59,932 nucleotides of DNA from Accumulibacter sp. GTDB taxonomy: Bacteria; Pseudomonadota; Gammaproteobacteria; Burkholderiales; Rhodocyclaceae. Position 1 is the first letter of the stretch. Each line of letters starts with the position of its first letter. Below the pieces are notes generated by a model. That model had not been told where the DNA came from. It was given only the letters and a program-made list of their open reading frames with translations, and ran no database searches. A program made the translations under genes and the position numbers. Positions 1 through 8,600 of this stretch are shown in pieces. The DNA is taken from positions 1-59,932 of the forward strand of contig NZ_JAMTDX010000108.1 in assembly GCF_023806625.1 (NCBI RefSeq), given 5' to 3'.

Positions 1-36
1 GAAGTATGCCTTTGGCAGCATGAACTCAGGCGACAA

Positions 37-820
37 CTATCTTGACACGCACCGCAGGTGGGCGAGAGGGAAGCAAATGTCAAGACCTGACCCCGGGTTC
101 GCGCGCTTCGCCCATGCTTCCAGGCGGGCCGGATCAGCGCCTGTGAGGCGGCTCTCGACCCAGGCCGGCAACGATCCGAAGCGCCAGGTCAGCAACTGCT
201 TCAGCAGCCGTGCCTCGCCTTGCTCGATCCCTCGCTCGATCCCTCGCTCGATTCCTCGCTCGATTCCTTGCTCGATTCCTTGCTCGATCCCTTTCTGAAT
301 GCCTCGTTCCATCGCCTGTTGTTCCCATTGCTCAGCAATCGTCAGCATCAGTTCACCTCCAGAACTCAACGTTTGGGTCACCGCCCGGGACAACTCGTCC
401 GGGCTCAAGCGGTCGATTTTCGCCGCTTGCGCGAGGTAGCGCAAAAGCGTGCGGATGTAGTCCAACCCGTTCGAACTCTGCTCCAGATCGCGCAGAAGGG
501 CCAGAATCTCGGGCACACGCTGGCGCAGCTCTTCACGGAAGATGTACTTCAGGGTCAGCAGCGCCGTGTGCAGCAGGACGGCGCCGCGCAGTTGGTCGTC
601 CGGGTATTCGCTGAGGTCGATCAGCTGATAGACGCAGGCCGGTACATAGGCGCGCAGCGCCGGGCAGTTCTCGACTTCATCGGCGAACTGTCGGCTGACG
701 TGCCATTTCGCCGTGCCATGATAGACCACGACCGGTACGACCACCGGCAAGCGACCTGAATTCCCGGCGTTCAGCCATTGTTCCCAGATCCGCAGGCGGT
801 AACGCAACAGATCCAGGGAG
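37..820 (-). pseudogene. Rpn-family recombination-promoting nuclease / putative transposase, 5'-truncated
   Basis: Only the C-terminal two thirds of an Rpn (PDDEXK transposase-like) protein remain. The readable part starts near LRYRLRIWEQ and continues through the family-typical stretch LPVVVPVVVYHG, a helical region (LLRDLEQSSNGLDYIRTLLRYL is split here by no stop), and a glutamate-rich tail of GIEQ/GIER tetrapeptides. The N-terminal nuclease region, about the first 100 residues in relatives, is missing. In its place lie the hairpin repeat at 821-879 and then the 3' end of galU. The frame stays open upstream only because it runs antisense through galU. It is probably a remnant without nuclease activity. 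Family assignment is by recognition of the C-terminal pattern. Confidence 0.7.
221..292. repeat. Six 12-bp tandem repeats encoding GIEQ/GIER units
   Basis: Six consecutive 12-bp units with the core GCTCGAT(C/T)CCT lie inside the Rpn remnant. On the minus strand they encode alternating GIEQ and GIER tetrapeptides near the C terminus. Such repeats can expand or contract in frame by slippage. Confidence 0.85.
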
Positions 821-879
821 AAAAAACGGGGACAGACCCCATTTTCTCCGCGAGAAAATGGGGTCTGTCCCCGTTTTTT
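821..879. repeat. REP-like hairpin, copy 1 (possible bidirectional terminator)
   Basis: A perfect inverted repeat with 28-nt arms (821-848 and 852-879) and a 3-nt loop. The arms contain ACGGGGACAGACCCC and end in A-runs and T-runs, so each strand reads as a GC-rich stem followed by T. It sits 5 nt beyond the galU stop codon and marks the truncation point of the Rpn gene. The same GGGGACAGACC core recurs at 1937-1994, 14574-14643 and 15583-15706. This is the architecture of REP elements mobilised by RAYT transposases, but no RAYT gene is in the window. Confidence 0.8.
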
Positions 880-884
880 TTTTT

Positions 885-1817
885 CTATTGCCGGTCGTAC
901 TGCCGCCAGTACAGGCTGTCTTCGATGTACGCCTGCGAGAGCTTCTGGCGATCCTTGAGCCAGGCGGCAAACTCGCGCCCGAGTTCGGGGTGGGTCTCGC
1001 CAAGGACGACACTCGCCTGGAGCAGGCCGAGCTTGCTGCCGCAGTCGTAGCGTCGGCCGTGATAGCGATAGGCCAGGACGGGCTCGTTGCCGAGCAGGCC
1101 GGCGATGCCGTCGGTGAGCTGGATCTCGCCGCCGGCGCCACGCGGCTGCTCGCGTATCCGGTCGAAAATCGCCGGCGTCAGGATGTAGCGCCCAGCCACG
1201 GCGAGGTTCGACGGGGCGACCGATGGGTGCGGCTTCTCGATCAGGCCCTCGATGTTCACCAGATCGGACGAAATCGCCTGACCCTTGACGATGCCATAGC
1301 GGTTGGTCTGATTCCTCGGGACCTCCTGTACGGCGAGAATGCTGCACTGGTGCTTGCCGAACAGACCGGTCATCTGTTGCATGATCGGTGGGTCGCCGAT
1401 CATCAGGTCGTCGGCGAGCAGCACCGCGAAGGGCTCGTCGCGGACCAGACGTTCGGCGCACAGGACGGCGTGGCCGAGACCCAGCGCTCTCGGCTGGCGA
1501 ACGTACACGCAGTCCATGTCGTCGGGCTTGATCGAGCGGAGGAGGGCCATCAGCTCGTCCTTGCCCGATGTGACGAGCTCGGCCTCGAGCTCGTAGGCGG
1601 TGTCGAAGTGGTCTTCGATCGCACGCTTGTTGCGGCCCGTGACGAAGATCATCTCGCGGATTCCGGCCGCGTACGCTTCCTCGACGGCGTACTGGATCAG
1701 CGGCTTGTCCACGACGGCGAGCATTTCCTTCGGGCTGGCCTTGGTTGCCGGCAGGAATCGCGTTCCGAGACCGGCGACGGGAAACACCGCCTTGTGGACC
1801 TTGAATTGGGCTTTCAT
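885..1817 (-). CDS. galU: UTP--glucose-1-phosphate uridylyltransferase
   Basis: Makes UDP-glucose from UTP and glucose 1-phosphate in the cytoplasm, feeding exopolysaccharide, LPS and trehalose synthesis. The protein is 310 residues, normal for bacterial GalU. The nucleotide-binding signature near residues 13-31 reads [15 protein letters not shown] followed by SPKEML. Further family stretches are [24 protein letters not shown] and the DDL metal/nucleotide region. I chose the ATG at 1817 because GGAG lies about 7 nt upstream; a GTG four codons earlier overlaps that ribosome site. It is downstream of the PEP-CTERM gene on the same strand, but a hairpin repeat between them probably stops transcription. 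The TAG stop is followed within 5 nt by hairpin copy 1. Confidence 0.95.
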   Translation of the reverse strand: MKAQFKVHKAVFPVAGLGTRFLPATKASPKEMLAVVDKPLIQYAVEEAYAAGIREMIFVTGRNKRAIEDHFDTAYELEAELVTSGKDELMALLRSIKPDDMDCVYVRQPRALGLGHAVLCAERLVRDEPFAVLLADDLMIGDPPIMQQMTGLFGKHQCSILAVQEVPRNQTNRYGIVKGQAISSDLVNIEGLIEKPHPSVAPSNLAVAGRYILTPAIFDRIREQPRGAGGEIQLTDGIAGLLGNEPVLAYRYHGRRYDCGSKLGLLQASVVLGETHPELGREFAAWLKDRQKLSQAYIEDSLYWRQYDRQ

Positions 1818-1936
1818 CGGCTTCTCCACTGGCGCCTGGCGCCGCGTCCTGACAAGTCGATTCTAGCGCGCACTCCTGAGCGGGCCGTGACTTTTGTCGC
1901 GCCGGGTGGCACGGCTACGGGCTTGACCCACAAAAA

Positions 1937-1994
1937 AAAAACGGGGACAGACCCCATTTTTCTTCCCAGAAAAATGGGGTCTGTCCCCGTTTTT
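1937..1994. repeat. REP-like hairpin, copy 2 (possible terminator)
   Basis: An inverted repeat with 27-nt arms (1937-1963 and 1968-1994) and a 4-nt loop, with the same ACGGGGACAGACCCC core as copy 1. It begins 2 nt past the stop codon of the PEP-CTERM gene. The T-run after the stem fits an intrinsic terminator for that gene. Confidence 0.8.
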
Positions 1995-1996
1995 AA

Positions 1997-2830
1997 TCAG
2001 ACTTTGCGGCGGCGTGCGGCACCCAGGCCGGCGAGCGCCAGACCGAGGAGAGCGATGCTCGCCGGCTCGGGGACAGTCACCACCGCGCGGTTGCGAACCT
2101 GGAAGATGTACTGGCCGGCGACCTGCGAGTTGAGCGAGTTGCTGATCAGCGCGTTGGGACCGCCGTCGATGAACGCGCCGTTGATGGCAGAGCCAGCGAG
2201 TTCGGAGGAGTGGACAGGCGAACCGTTCGACCACCCGGCGCGCGCCGAGGGGTTGCCACCGAGCCCATTGATGCCGCCGCTCGCATCGCCGGTTTCCCAC
2301 AGGATCTGGTCGTAGTTGAACTCGATGTCGAAGTCACCCGCCGCGACGTCGGAGCGGTCGGTGAGGATCAACTGGAACTTGTTGCGCTTGTCGACTTTGG
2401 AGTTCCAGTAGCCAACCCCCGTGGTCCCGTCGGTAGAAACCCAGTTCACGCCAAAGACGTTACGTCCGTTCACCGTGCCGCTCCCGTAGGTCACCCCGGC
2501 GGATGCCGCGTTGCTCGTATCGACGTCGGCAAAAAACGGAGCGATCATTGGGATCGAGGTGGTGAGTAGACTGAAAGGCGACCACGTCGACAGCGGCCCC
2601 AAGAAGCTGACGTTGCCGTTTTCGTTTACGTACAGCTGCGTGTAGGTGCTACCGAAAAAGTTGGCAGAAAAGCCGATGTTCACTGCACCGGTCGAACCGT
2701 CGTTCTGGAGGTTCGCGGTGTTTGTGAAAAGGTTGGCGTCGTGGACCGCGCCCGCATGGACCGCCGAGGCAGAAAGCGCGCAGAGGATCGCCGAGCTGAC
2801 CGCGAGTCTTCTAAAGGGAACACGCAACAT
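1997..2830 (-). CDS. PEP-CTERM sorting-domain protein with nidogen-like region
   Basis: A secreted protein of 277 residues. It has an N-terminal Sec signal (RRLAVSSAILCALSASAVHA) and a middle region resembling a NIDO/nidogen-like extracellular domain (NENGNVSFLG, then MIAPFFADVDT and VNWVSTDGTTG). The C-terminal 25 residues form a PEP-CTERM signal: VPEP at about 253, a hydrophobic helix, then AARRRK. Exosortase (EpsH) recognises such tails and processes them at the cell envelope, often in exopolysaccharide-producing bacteria. No exosortase is in the window. The start at 2830 is chosen because GAAGGAG lies just upstream; an ATG six codons earlier contains that ribosome site. Its exact role is unknown. 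Confidence 0.9.
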   Translation of the reverse strand: MLRVPFRRLAVSSAILCALSASAVHAGAVHDANLFTNTANLQNDGSTGAVNIGFSANFFGSTYTQLYVNENGNVSFLGPLSTWSPFSLLTTSIPMIAPFFADVDTSNAASAGVTYGSGTVNGRNVFGVNWVSTDGTTGVGYWNSKVDKRNKFQLILTDRSDVAAGDFDIEFNYDQILWETGDASGGINGLGGNPSARAGWSNGSPVHSSELAGSAINGAFIDGGPNALISNSLNSQVAGQYIFQVRNRAVVTVPEPASIALLGLALAGLGAARRRKV

Positions 2831-3132
2831 GTCGGTACTCCTTCTCATATGAATTGATCTTTTCTGCTCACAATGCTCGATTCGAGGAAAGCAAACCTCG
2901 GAACCTCAAGCAAACGGCGTGCCAAACAGCTATATAATTAATTTAATGATATCGACGAATTCCTCGATGGGTCTCGATGTAAAATTTGTCGACACCCGAA
3001 CCGGGCCTTGGCGGAGGAGTCCCGCCGCTTCGACCGATCGACGAGCGCGGCGCGAGGCAGCGGGGAGCGTCATTCGAATGAGCATTCGCGGACCCGCCGC
3101 GACCTTGGGCATCTCTTGGACAGTGGCCATCG
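2831..3132. promoter_or_regulatory. Divergent intergenic region between PEP-CTERM gene and phoX
   Basis: About 300 bp separate the two divergent starts. The section around 2925-2990 is markedly AT-rich (ATATAATTAATTTAATGAT) in an otherwise GC-rich window, so promoters for both genes probably lie here. I could not identify a convincing Pho box or sigma-54 site, and no gene is seen. Confidence 0.45.
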
Positions 3133-5097
3133 ATGGACGAAGAACCTCGCGGAACTGACGCCTCTCCGGTCAACGAGAGCGGCAATCGGCACCTCAACGA
3201 CCTGCTCGTGCCGATCCCGCGCGGCGGCCTGACGCGGCGGCGGTTGCTCCAGATGGGGCTCGCCGGGGGCGTGCTGCCGTTCCTCGGTCTGCCCGCGCGG
3301 GCGGCGGGGAAGGAGCGGCTACCCGCGGGTTTCGCGGCGACTTTCGAGGCGGTTGCCGCGTCGACCGACGACCTCGTCCATGTTCCCGAGGGCTATTCGC
3401 TTGAACTGCTCTACGCCTGGGGCGACCCGGTCTCGGACGGCCCGGTGTTCCGCGCCGACGCGTCGAACAGCGCCGCCGAGCAGGCCGAGCAGGCGGGGAT
3501 GCATCACGACGGGATGCATTTCTTCCCGTTCGTCGAGCGCGGCCGGGCTTCGTCGAGCCATGGCCTGCTCTGCGTGAACCATGAATACACCGACGAGGGT
3601 CTGCTGCACCCCGACGGCCGCGCCGGGTGGACAGCCGAGAAGACGCTGAAGTCGCAATGCGCACACGGCGTGTCGATCGTCGAGATCGACCTGACGGGAG
3701 AGGGGCGCGAGGCCCGCTGGCGGGTCGTCCGTCCGTCGCCGTATGCGCGGCGGATCACCGCCCGCACGCCTCTGCACATCGACGGTCCGGCCGCCGGCGA
3801 CGAGTTGCTGCGCACGCACGAGGATCCGCGCGGCGAGCGCGTCCTCGGCACGCTGGCCAACTGCGCGATGGGCGTGACGCCGTGGGGAACCTACCTGAGC
3901 TGCGAGGAGAACTTCAACGTCTACTTCCTGGGCAGCGAGCGGCCAACGGCCGGGCAGCGGCGTTACGGCATCCGCGAGCGGGCGGTGTACCGGTGGCACG
4001 AGCACGATCCGCGCTTCGCCGTCGCCGGCGAGCCGAACGAGCCCAACCGCTTCGGCTGGGTGATCGAAATCGACCCCTGGAATCCCGGGAAGATGCCAGT
4101 CAAGCATACGGCGCTCGGCCGCTTCAAGCACGAAGGGGCGACGGTGCGGCTGGCGCGCGACGGCCGAGTGGTCGTGTATATGGGCGACGACGAGGCCTTC
4201 GAGTACATTTACAAGTACGTCTCGCGCGAGCGCTTCGATGCCCGGCAGCGACGCTCTGCGGCCAGGCGACCCGCAGACGGTCGCCTGCTCGAGGACGGTA
4301 CGCTCTACGTGGCGCGTTTCGCGGCCGGTGGGCACGGTCGCTGGGTCGCGCTGCGCCACGGCGAGAACGGTCTCGATGCGGCAAACGGCTTCGCCAGCCA
4401 GGCGGAGGTCCTGATCCACGCTCGGCTGGCCGCCGACCATGTCGGCGCGACGAAGATGGATCGTCCGGAGTGGATCGCCGTCCATCCGCAGAGCGGCGAG
4501 GTCTATTGCAGCCTGACCCACAACCGCCAGCGGGTCGATACCGACGCTGCCAATCCGCGGCCGGGCAACGTCTTCGGACACATCGTCCGCTGGCGCGAGG
4601 ACGGCGGCGACGCCGCGGCGATGGCCTTCTCGTGGGACGTTTTCGTGCTCTGCGGCGACCCCGGGCACGCCGATCCGAAGCAGCGCGGCAACATCCGCGG
4701 CGACGCTTTCGGCAGCCCCGACGGACTCTGGTTCGACCGCGACGGCCGGTTGTGGATCCAGACCGACGCACCGTCGAGTTCGGGCGACGGCGGAGACTAC
4801 GCGCGGATCGGCAACAACCAGGTGCTCGTCGCCGACGTCACGAGCCGCCGGATCAGGCGCTTCCTGACCGGTCCGAGGGGCTGCGAGATGACCGGGCTGA
4901 CCGGAACGCCCGACGGTCGCAACGTGTTCGTCAATGTCCAGCACCCCGGGGAGCTGCCCGGCAGCCGTTCCGATCCGGCGCGGCCGCTCGGCGGGTCGGC
5001 GTGGCCGGCGAACCAGTTTCCGGAGGTGACCGGCGGCCGGCCGCGCTCGGCGACCGTGGTCATCCGCCGCGTCGACGGTGGGGTCGTCGGCGGCTGA
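3133..5097 (+). CDS. phoX: PhoX-family (DUF839) alkaline phosphatase
   Basis: A calcium/iron-dependent periplasmic or surface phosphatase family that releases phosphate from organic phosphomonoesters. The protein has 654 residues, in the family's usual range. A twin-arginine signal lies at about residues 34-58 (TRRRLLQMGLAGG then an ARAAG cleavage region), as expected for PhoX, which folds before Tat export. Recognisable family stretches include LLCVNHEY, KSQCAHGVSIVEI, GVTPWGTYLSCEENFN, GRFKHEG, EWIAVHPQSGEVY and SPDGLWFDRDGRLWIQTD. The start at 3133 lacks a strong ribosome site, so a start nearer the Tat motif is possible. It converges on the anti-sigma gene, with a MITE-like element between them. 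Confidence 0.9.
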   Translation: MDEEPRGTDASPVNESGNRHLNDLLVPIPRGGLTRRRLLQMGLAGGVLPFLGLPARAAGKERLPAGFAATFEAVAASTDDLVHVPEGYSLELLYAWGDPVSDGPVFRADASNSAAEQAEQAGMHHDGMHFFPFVERGRASSSHGLLCVNHEYTDEGLLHPDGRAGWTAEKTLKSQCAHGVSIVEIDLTGEGREARWRVVRPSPYARRITARTPLHIDGPAAGDELLRTHEDPRGERVLGTLANCAMGVTPWGTYLSCEENFNVYFLGSERPTAGQRRYGIRERAVYRWHEHDPRFAVAGEPNEPNRFGWVIEIDPWNPGKMPVKHTALGRFKHEGATVRLARDGRVVVYMGDDEAFEYIYKYVSRERFDARQRRSAARRPADGRLLEDGTLYVARFAAGGHGRWVALRHGENGLDAANGFASQAEVLIHARLAADHVGATKMDRPEWIAVHPQSGEVYCSLTHNRQRVDTDAANPRPGNVFGHIVRWREDGGDAAAMAFSWDVFVLCGDPGHADPKQRGNIRGDAFGSPDGLWFDRDGRLWIQTDAPSSSGDGGDYARIGNNQVLVADVTSRRIRRFLTGPRGCEMTGLTGTPDGRNVFVNVQHPGELPGSRSDPARPLGGSAWPANQFPEVTGGRPRSATVVIRRVDGGVVGG

Positions 5098-5136
5098 GCG
5101 CATACGGGGCCAGTCGCCGCCGCCGGGGGTTGGCTC

Positions 5137-5351
5137 AGAGGTTGTGAGTAAATCTACTGCGCGGCCAATCTGCGGCGTTGCTCACTCGCGCACTCCACGG
5201 CCGGCTTTGCACAGCCGGCCGGCTACGGCGGCGCGCAGCGTGCTGCGCGAAACCCCGCCTTCGCCCTCGCCTATCTATCTGATATGTCTCGTCGTTCGCT
5301 CGCTCGCGCCTGGCATATCGGCCTGCTCGTGACGATTTGTTCGCAACCTCT
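5137..5351. mobile_element. MITE-like element with imperfect terminal inverted repeats
   Basis: A 215-bp non-coding segment bounded by 18-bp terminal inverted repeats (5137-5154 and 5334-5351) that match at 15 of 18 positions. The outer end is AGAGGTTG. The interior contains small palindromes (GGCCGGC...GCCGGCC around 5202-5221) and no open frame of note. One end coincides with the last base of the anti-sigma stop codon. The structure suggests a non-autonomous transposable element. No target duplication was confirmed and no other copy was found in this window. Confidence 0.5.
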
Positions 5352-5581
5352 CAGTTGCCGCTGTGGGCCGACCGCGGAGGAGAAGCGGGCGGCCGGCCGG
5401 CGCCGTCGCCACCCGGGGCAAGCCGGCCGCAGGCTTGACGCAGGAAGGCCATCTGCCGGCGGTAGGTGCGACAGCCGGCGCAGAGCAGCAGGTGCAGGCG
5501 AAGGCCGAAGCGCTCGCCGCCGGAGAGGTCGCGGTCGAGCTCGTCGGACATCAGTCGGGCCGCGCGCTTGCAGTTCATCAT
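5351..5581 (-). CDS. Zinc-finger (zf-HC2) anti-sigma factor
   Basis: A 76-residue protein with the zinc-binding anti-sigma signature H-x3-C-x2-C (HLLLCAGC, about residues 30-37) after an N-terminal Cys (MMNCK). It probably binds the ECF sigma factor encoded immediately upstream and releases it on an unknown, perhaps redox, cue. The start overlaps the sigma stop in an ATGATGA arrangement, which implies translational coupling. The tail is Pro/Gly/Ser-rich and there is no membrane segment, so it should act in the cytoplasm. Either of two tandem ATG codons (5581 or 5578) could start it. The last base of the stop codon touches the MITE-like element. Confidence 0.82.
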   Translation of the reverse strand: MMNCKRAARLMSDELDRDLSGGERFGLRLHLLLCAGCRTYRRQMAFLRQACGRLAPGGDGAGRPPASPPRSAHSGN

Positions 5582-6225
5582 TCGTCTCGCCCTCCGGCGA
5601 ACCATTGACGGTCGAGGCACAGGCGCAGCGCCATCCGCGCCCGATGCAGGACGACCCAGCAGTTCGAGCTGGTCATCGACAGCTCGGCGCAAATCTCGGC
5701 CGTGCTCAGCCCGAGCAGCTCGCGCATCATGAAGACACGCGCACTGGCTGCCGGAAGGTGTTCGAGGCAGGCCTCGAAGACGAGCCAGAAGCGCTTGTTT
5801 TCAAGGGCTCTTTCAGGATCGCCCCAGTCGCTCGGACGCCTTTCGTCGAGCCAGTGGCCGTTGCCGGCATAGAGCTCGTCGAACTCGGCCTCGCCGATTT
5901 CCTCTTCGGGCTCCTCGAAAACCGGTTCGCGCACCCTTTGCCGGATCAGGTCGATGATCTTGTTGCGCAGGATCGAGAACACCCAGGTCTTGAGGCTCGC
6001 TCTGCCAGCGAAGCGCTCGGCCCCCTGCAGCGCGGCGAGCGTCGCTTCCTGGACGGCGTCTTCGGCCATCGCCACCTCGCGCAAATGGAGCAGCGCGAAG
6101 CGCAGCATGTCCGGCCGGAAGCTGGCGAGGTCCGCGGCAATCGCGGCGCCGGCGGACGACAGGCCAGGGTTTCCGCCGGGCGGACGCGGGCCGTCGTCGA
6201 GGGGACGATCCTGGTCGAGACTCAT
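5578..6225 (-). CDS. ECF-type RNA polymerase sigma-70 factor
   Basis: A 215-residue extracytoplasmic-function sigma factor. Region 2 lies near residues 33-105 (MAEDAVQEATLAAL, then SLKTWVFSILRNKIIDLIRQ, the -10-binding helix). An acidic linker (EEPEEEIGEAEFDELYAG) separates it from region 4 near 145-205 (LEHLPAASARVFMMREL, LSTAEICAELSMT, the -35-binding helix-turn-helix). The start at 6225 has a GGGAGGGG ribosome site. It forms a coupled pair with the downstream zinc anti-sigma gene. It is divergent from ald across 279 bp, so it could autoregulate and possibly affect ald. The targets are unknown. Confidence 0.9.
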   Translation of the reverse strand: MSLDQDRPLDDGPRPPGGNPGLSSAGAAIAADLASFRPDMLRFALLHLREVAMAEDAVQEATLAALQGAERFAGRASLKTWVFSILRNKIIDLIRQRVREPVFEEPEEEIGEAEFDELYAGNGHWLDERRPSDWGDPERALENKRFWLVFEACLEHLPAASARVFMMRELLGLSTAEICAELSMTSSNCWVVLHRARMALRLCLDRQWFAGGRDE

Positions 6226-6504
6226 GCTTGTGCCCCTCCCAAGGGCAAAAGACGGAGGCGAATCGTACCTGGGCCTTGCTGCCACGCGAAGCGGCCGGGC
6301 AGAGGACCGGTTGGGTCGTCCGGCGCAGCCCGCTGATTCTTCGCCCAGCCTGCTGACGGCTCGAATGAGCCGGGTTGCGTCAGTTGCGCTCGAGTATAAA
6401 CGAAAAGTGACTGTCGGTAGTGGCCGCCGGTCACAGGCCACAGCGCACGAGCCCCGCAAATCGCCTAAGATAGGCACCCCGATCAACGCTCGAAGGAGAC
6501 CGCA

Positions 6505-7623
6505 ATGCACGTCGGCGTACCCAGGGAGATCAAGAACCATGAATACCGCGTCGGACTGACTCCGTCGTCGGTCCGCGAGATGGTCGCCCACGGCCATCGG
6601 GTGAGCGTCGAAGCCGGCGCCGGGCGGGGTATCGGCGCGACCGACGAGGTCTATGAGAAGGCCGGAGCGATCATCGTCGGGAGCGCCGAGGAGATTTTTG
6701 CGACGGCGGAGATGATCGTCAAGGTCAAGGAGCCACAGGCCGGCGAGCGGGCGATGCTGCGCGAGGGGCAGGTCCTGTACACCTACCTGCATCTCGCGCC
6801 CGACCCCGAACAGTGCGCCGACCTCGTGCGCAGCGGCGCGGTGTGCATCGCCTACGAGACGGTCACCCAGCCGGGCGGCGGATTGCCGCTGCTCGCGCCG
6901 ATGTCGGAAGTCGCCGGCCGGCTGTCGGTGCAGGCCGGTGCGCACTGCCTGGAAAAGGCGCACGGTGGAATGGGCATCCTGCTCGGCGGAGTCGCCGGCG
7001 TGCCGCCGGCGAAGATCGTCATTCTCGGCGGCGGGGTCGTGGGCACGAACGCCGCGCAGATGGCCGCCGGCAGCGGCGCCCAGGTGGTGATCATCGATCG
7101 CAGCCTCGACGTTCTGCGACGGATCGAGGCGCAGTTCGGCGCGCGGGTGATCACGGTCTATTCGAACCGCGACAACGTCGAGCATCACGTGCTGCGCGCC
7201 GACCTGGTCATCGGCGGCGTGCTGATCCCCGGCGCGGCGGCGCCGAAACTGATCACCCGGCAGATGGTCGAGGCGATGAAGCCGGGCTCGGTGATCGTCG
7301 ACGTGGCCATCGACCAGGGCGGGTGCAGCGAGACGGCGCACGCGACGACGCACACCGACCCGACCTATCTCGTCGGCCACGTCGTCCATTACTGTGTGGC
7401 GAACATGCCCGGCAGCGTTCCGCGAACCTCGACCTACGCGCTGAACAACGCGACACTGCCCTTCGCTCTGCAGATCGCCGACCAGGGCTGGCGGCAGGCG
7501 TTGCACGAGGACGCGCACCTGCGCAACGGTCTGAACGTCGCGTACGGTCAGGTCACCTGCCGCGAGGTCGCCGAGGCCCTCGGCTACGATCATCGCGATC
7601 CGCTCGCGGTGATCGGCGGCTGA
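6505..7623 (+). CDS. ald: Alanine dehydrogenase
   Basis: Catalyses reversible NAD-linked oxidative deamination of L-alanine to pyruvate and ammonia in the cytoplasm. The length of 372 residues is typical. Lys75 (in IVKVKEP) and His96 (in YLHLAPD) match the pyruvate-binding residues of characterised alanine dehydrogenases. The Rossmann motif ILGGGVVGTNAAQ lies near 172-184. The invariant segments MSEVAGRLSVQAGA and VANMPGSVPRTSTYALNNAT are intact. The start has a well-placed GGAG. It is a single gene, convergent with psd. Confidence 0.97.
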   Translation: MHVGVPREIKNHEYRVGLTPSSVREMVAHGHRVSVEAGAGRGIGATDEVYEKAGAIIVGSAEEIFATAEMIVKVKEPQAGERAMLREGQVLYTYLHLAPDPEQCADLVRSGAVCIAYETVTQPGGGLPLLAPMSEVAGRLSVQAGAHCLEKAHGGMGILLGGVAGVPPAKIVILGGGVVGTNAAQMAAGSGAQVVIIDRSLDVLRRIEAQFGARVITVYSNRDNVEHHVLRADLVIGGVLIPGAAAPKLITRQMVEAMKPGSVIVDVAIDQGGCSETAHATTHTDPTYLVGHVVHYCVANMPGSVPRTSTYALNNATLPFALQIADQGWRQALHEDAHLRNGLNVAYGQVTCREVAEALGYDHRDPLAVIGG

Positions 7624-7644
7624 GCGTTCCCGCCGGGCGGCGGT

Positions 7645-8493
7645 TCAGCCGATACGCCTGCCCATCGCTTCGCCCATGCGGATCGGGCGCTCCGGCGACC
7701 AGTCGGGGTTGAAGGCGATCGTCCGTTTCGGGAAGAGCAGGACGACCGTCGAGCCGAGCTGGAAGCGGCCCATCTCGTCGCCACGTTCGAGGAGCACGGG
7801 CCGCTCGTCGTAGCGCCATTCGCGAATCTCGCCGCGGCGCGGCGGGTTGATCGTTCCGTGCCAGACGGTGGCCATGCTGCCGACGATCGTCGCGCCGACG
7901 AGAACCAGGACGAAGCAGCCGCAGTCGCCTTCGAAGACGCAGACGACGCGCTCGTTGCGCGCGAAGAGGTCGGGAACGCCGCGCGCCGTCACCGGGTTGA
8001 CCGAGAAGAGCGCTCCGGGCACGTGGATCATGCGCCGCAGACGGCCGCTGGCCGGCATGTGGATCCGGTGGTAGTCGCGCGGACTCAGGTAGAGCGTCGC
8101 GAAGTCGCCGTCGACGAAGCGATCGGCGAGTTCCGCGTCGCCGCCGACGAGCGCGGTCGTCGAGTAGCGGTGCCCCTTGGCCTGGAAGATCTGGTCGATC
8201 TCGATCGGCCCGAACTGGCTGATCGCGCCATCGACCGGGCAGACGAAGTCGCTGTCGGCGAGCGGGCGCGCGCCGGCGCGCAGCGGGCGGGTGAAGAATT
8301 CGTTGAACGTCCGGTAGCTCGCCGGGTCGGGATCGACCGCTTCGGCGAGGTCGACGCCGTAGCGGCGAACGAACCAGCGGATCGCCGCAGTGGTCAGCGC
8401 CCCGGCTTCGCTGTCCGCGAACTTTCCGGCGACGGTGGTCAGCGCGAGCTTGGGCAGCAGGTACTGGGCAAGTACGGCGAGACGGTCGGGCAC
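7645..8493 (-). CDS. psd: Phosphatidylserine decarboxylase (pyruvoyl enzyme precursor)
   Basis: Converts phosphatidylserine to phosphatidylethanolamine at the inner membrane. The 282-residue proenzyme carries the self-cleavage motif LGST at 246-249, where Ser248 would become the pyruvoyl group of the alpha chain. Other family stretches are [32 protein letters not shown] and GALFSVNP. I take the GTG at 8493 as start; no clear Shine-Dalgarno is visible. It lies 107 bp downstream of korB on the same strand and has its own TATAAT box. Confidence 0.95.
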   Translation of the reverse strand: MPDRLAVLAQYLLPKLALTTVAGKFADSEAGALTTAAIRWFVRRYGVDLAEAVDPDPASYRTFNEFFTRPLRAGARPLADSDFVCPVDGAISQFGPIEIDQIFQAKGHRYSTTALVGGDAELADRFVDGDFATLYLSPRDYHRIHMPASGRLRRMIHVPGALFSVNPVTARGVPDLFARNERVVCVFEGDCGCFVLVLVGATIVGSMATVWHGTINPPRRGEIREWRYDERPVLLERGDEMGRFQLGSTVVLLFPKRTIAFNPDWSPERPIRMGEAMGRRIG

Positions 8494-8522
8494 GATCGCG
8501 CGGGTCGGGAAACGGATGCGCG

Positions 8523-8528
8523 ATTATA
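8523..8528 (-). promoter_or_regulatory. Candidate -10 box for psd
   Basis: A perfect TATAAT on the minus strand about 30 bp before the psd start, inside very GC-rich DNA. No good -35 box was found, so this is only suggestive. Confidence 0.35.
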
Positions 8529-8600
8529 CGGGCGATCACCCCGGGCCGGTACGCGCTGCCGGCCGCTTGCGCGGCAGCGGCGCAGCGGCCAGCACGACGG

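Noticed and set aside
221-292. Possible CRISPR-like repeat array
   Set aside because: The units are contiguous 12-mers without spacers and encode an in-frame tetrapeptide repeat.
858-2315. A 485-codon plus-strand frame across galU
   Set aside because: It is antisense to galU and crosses two hairpin repeats; there are no coding features.
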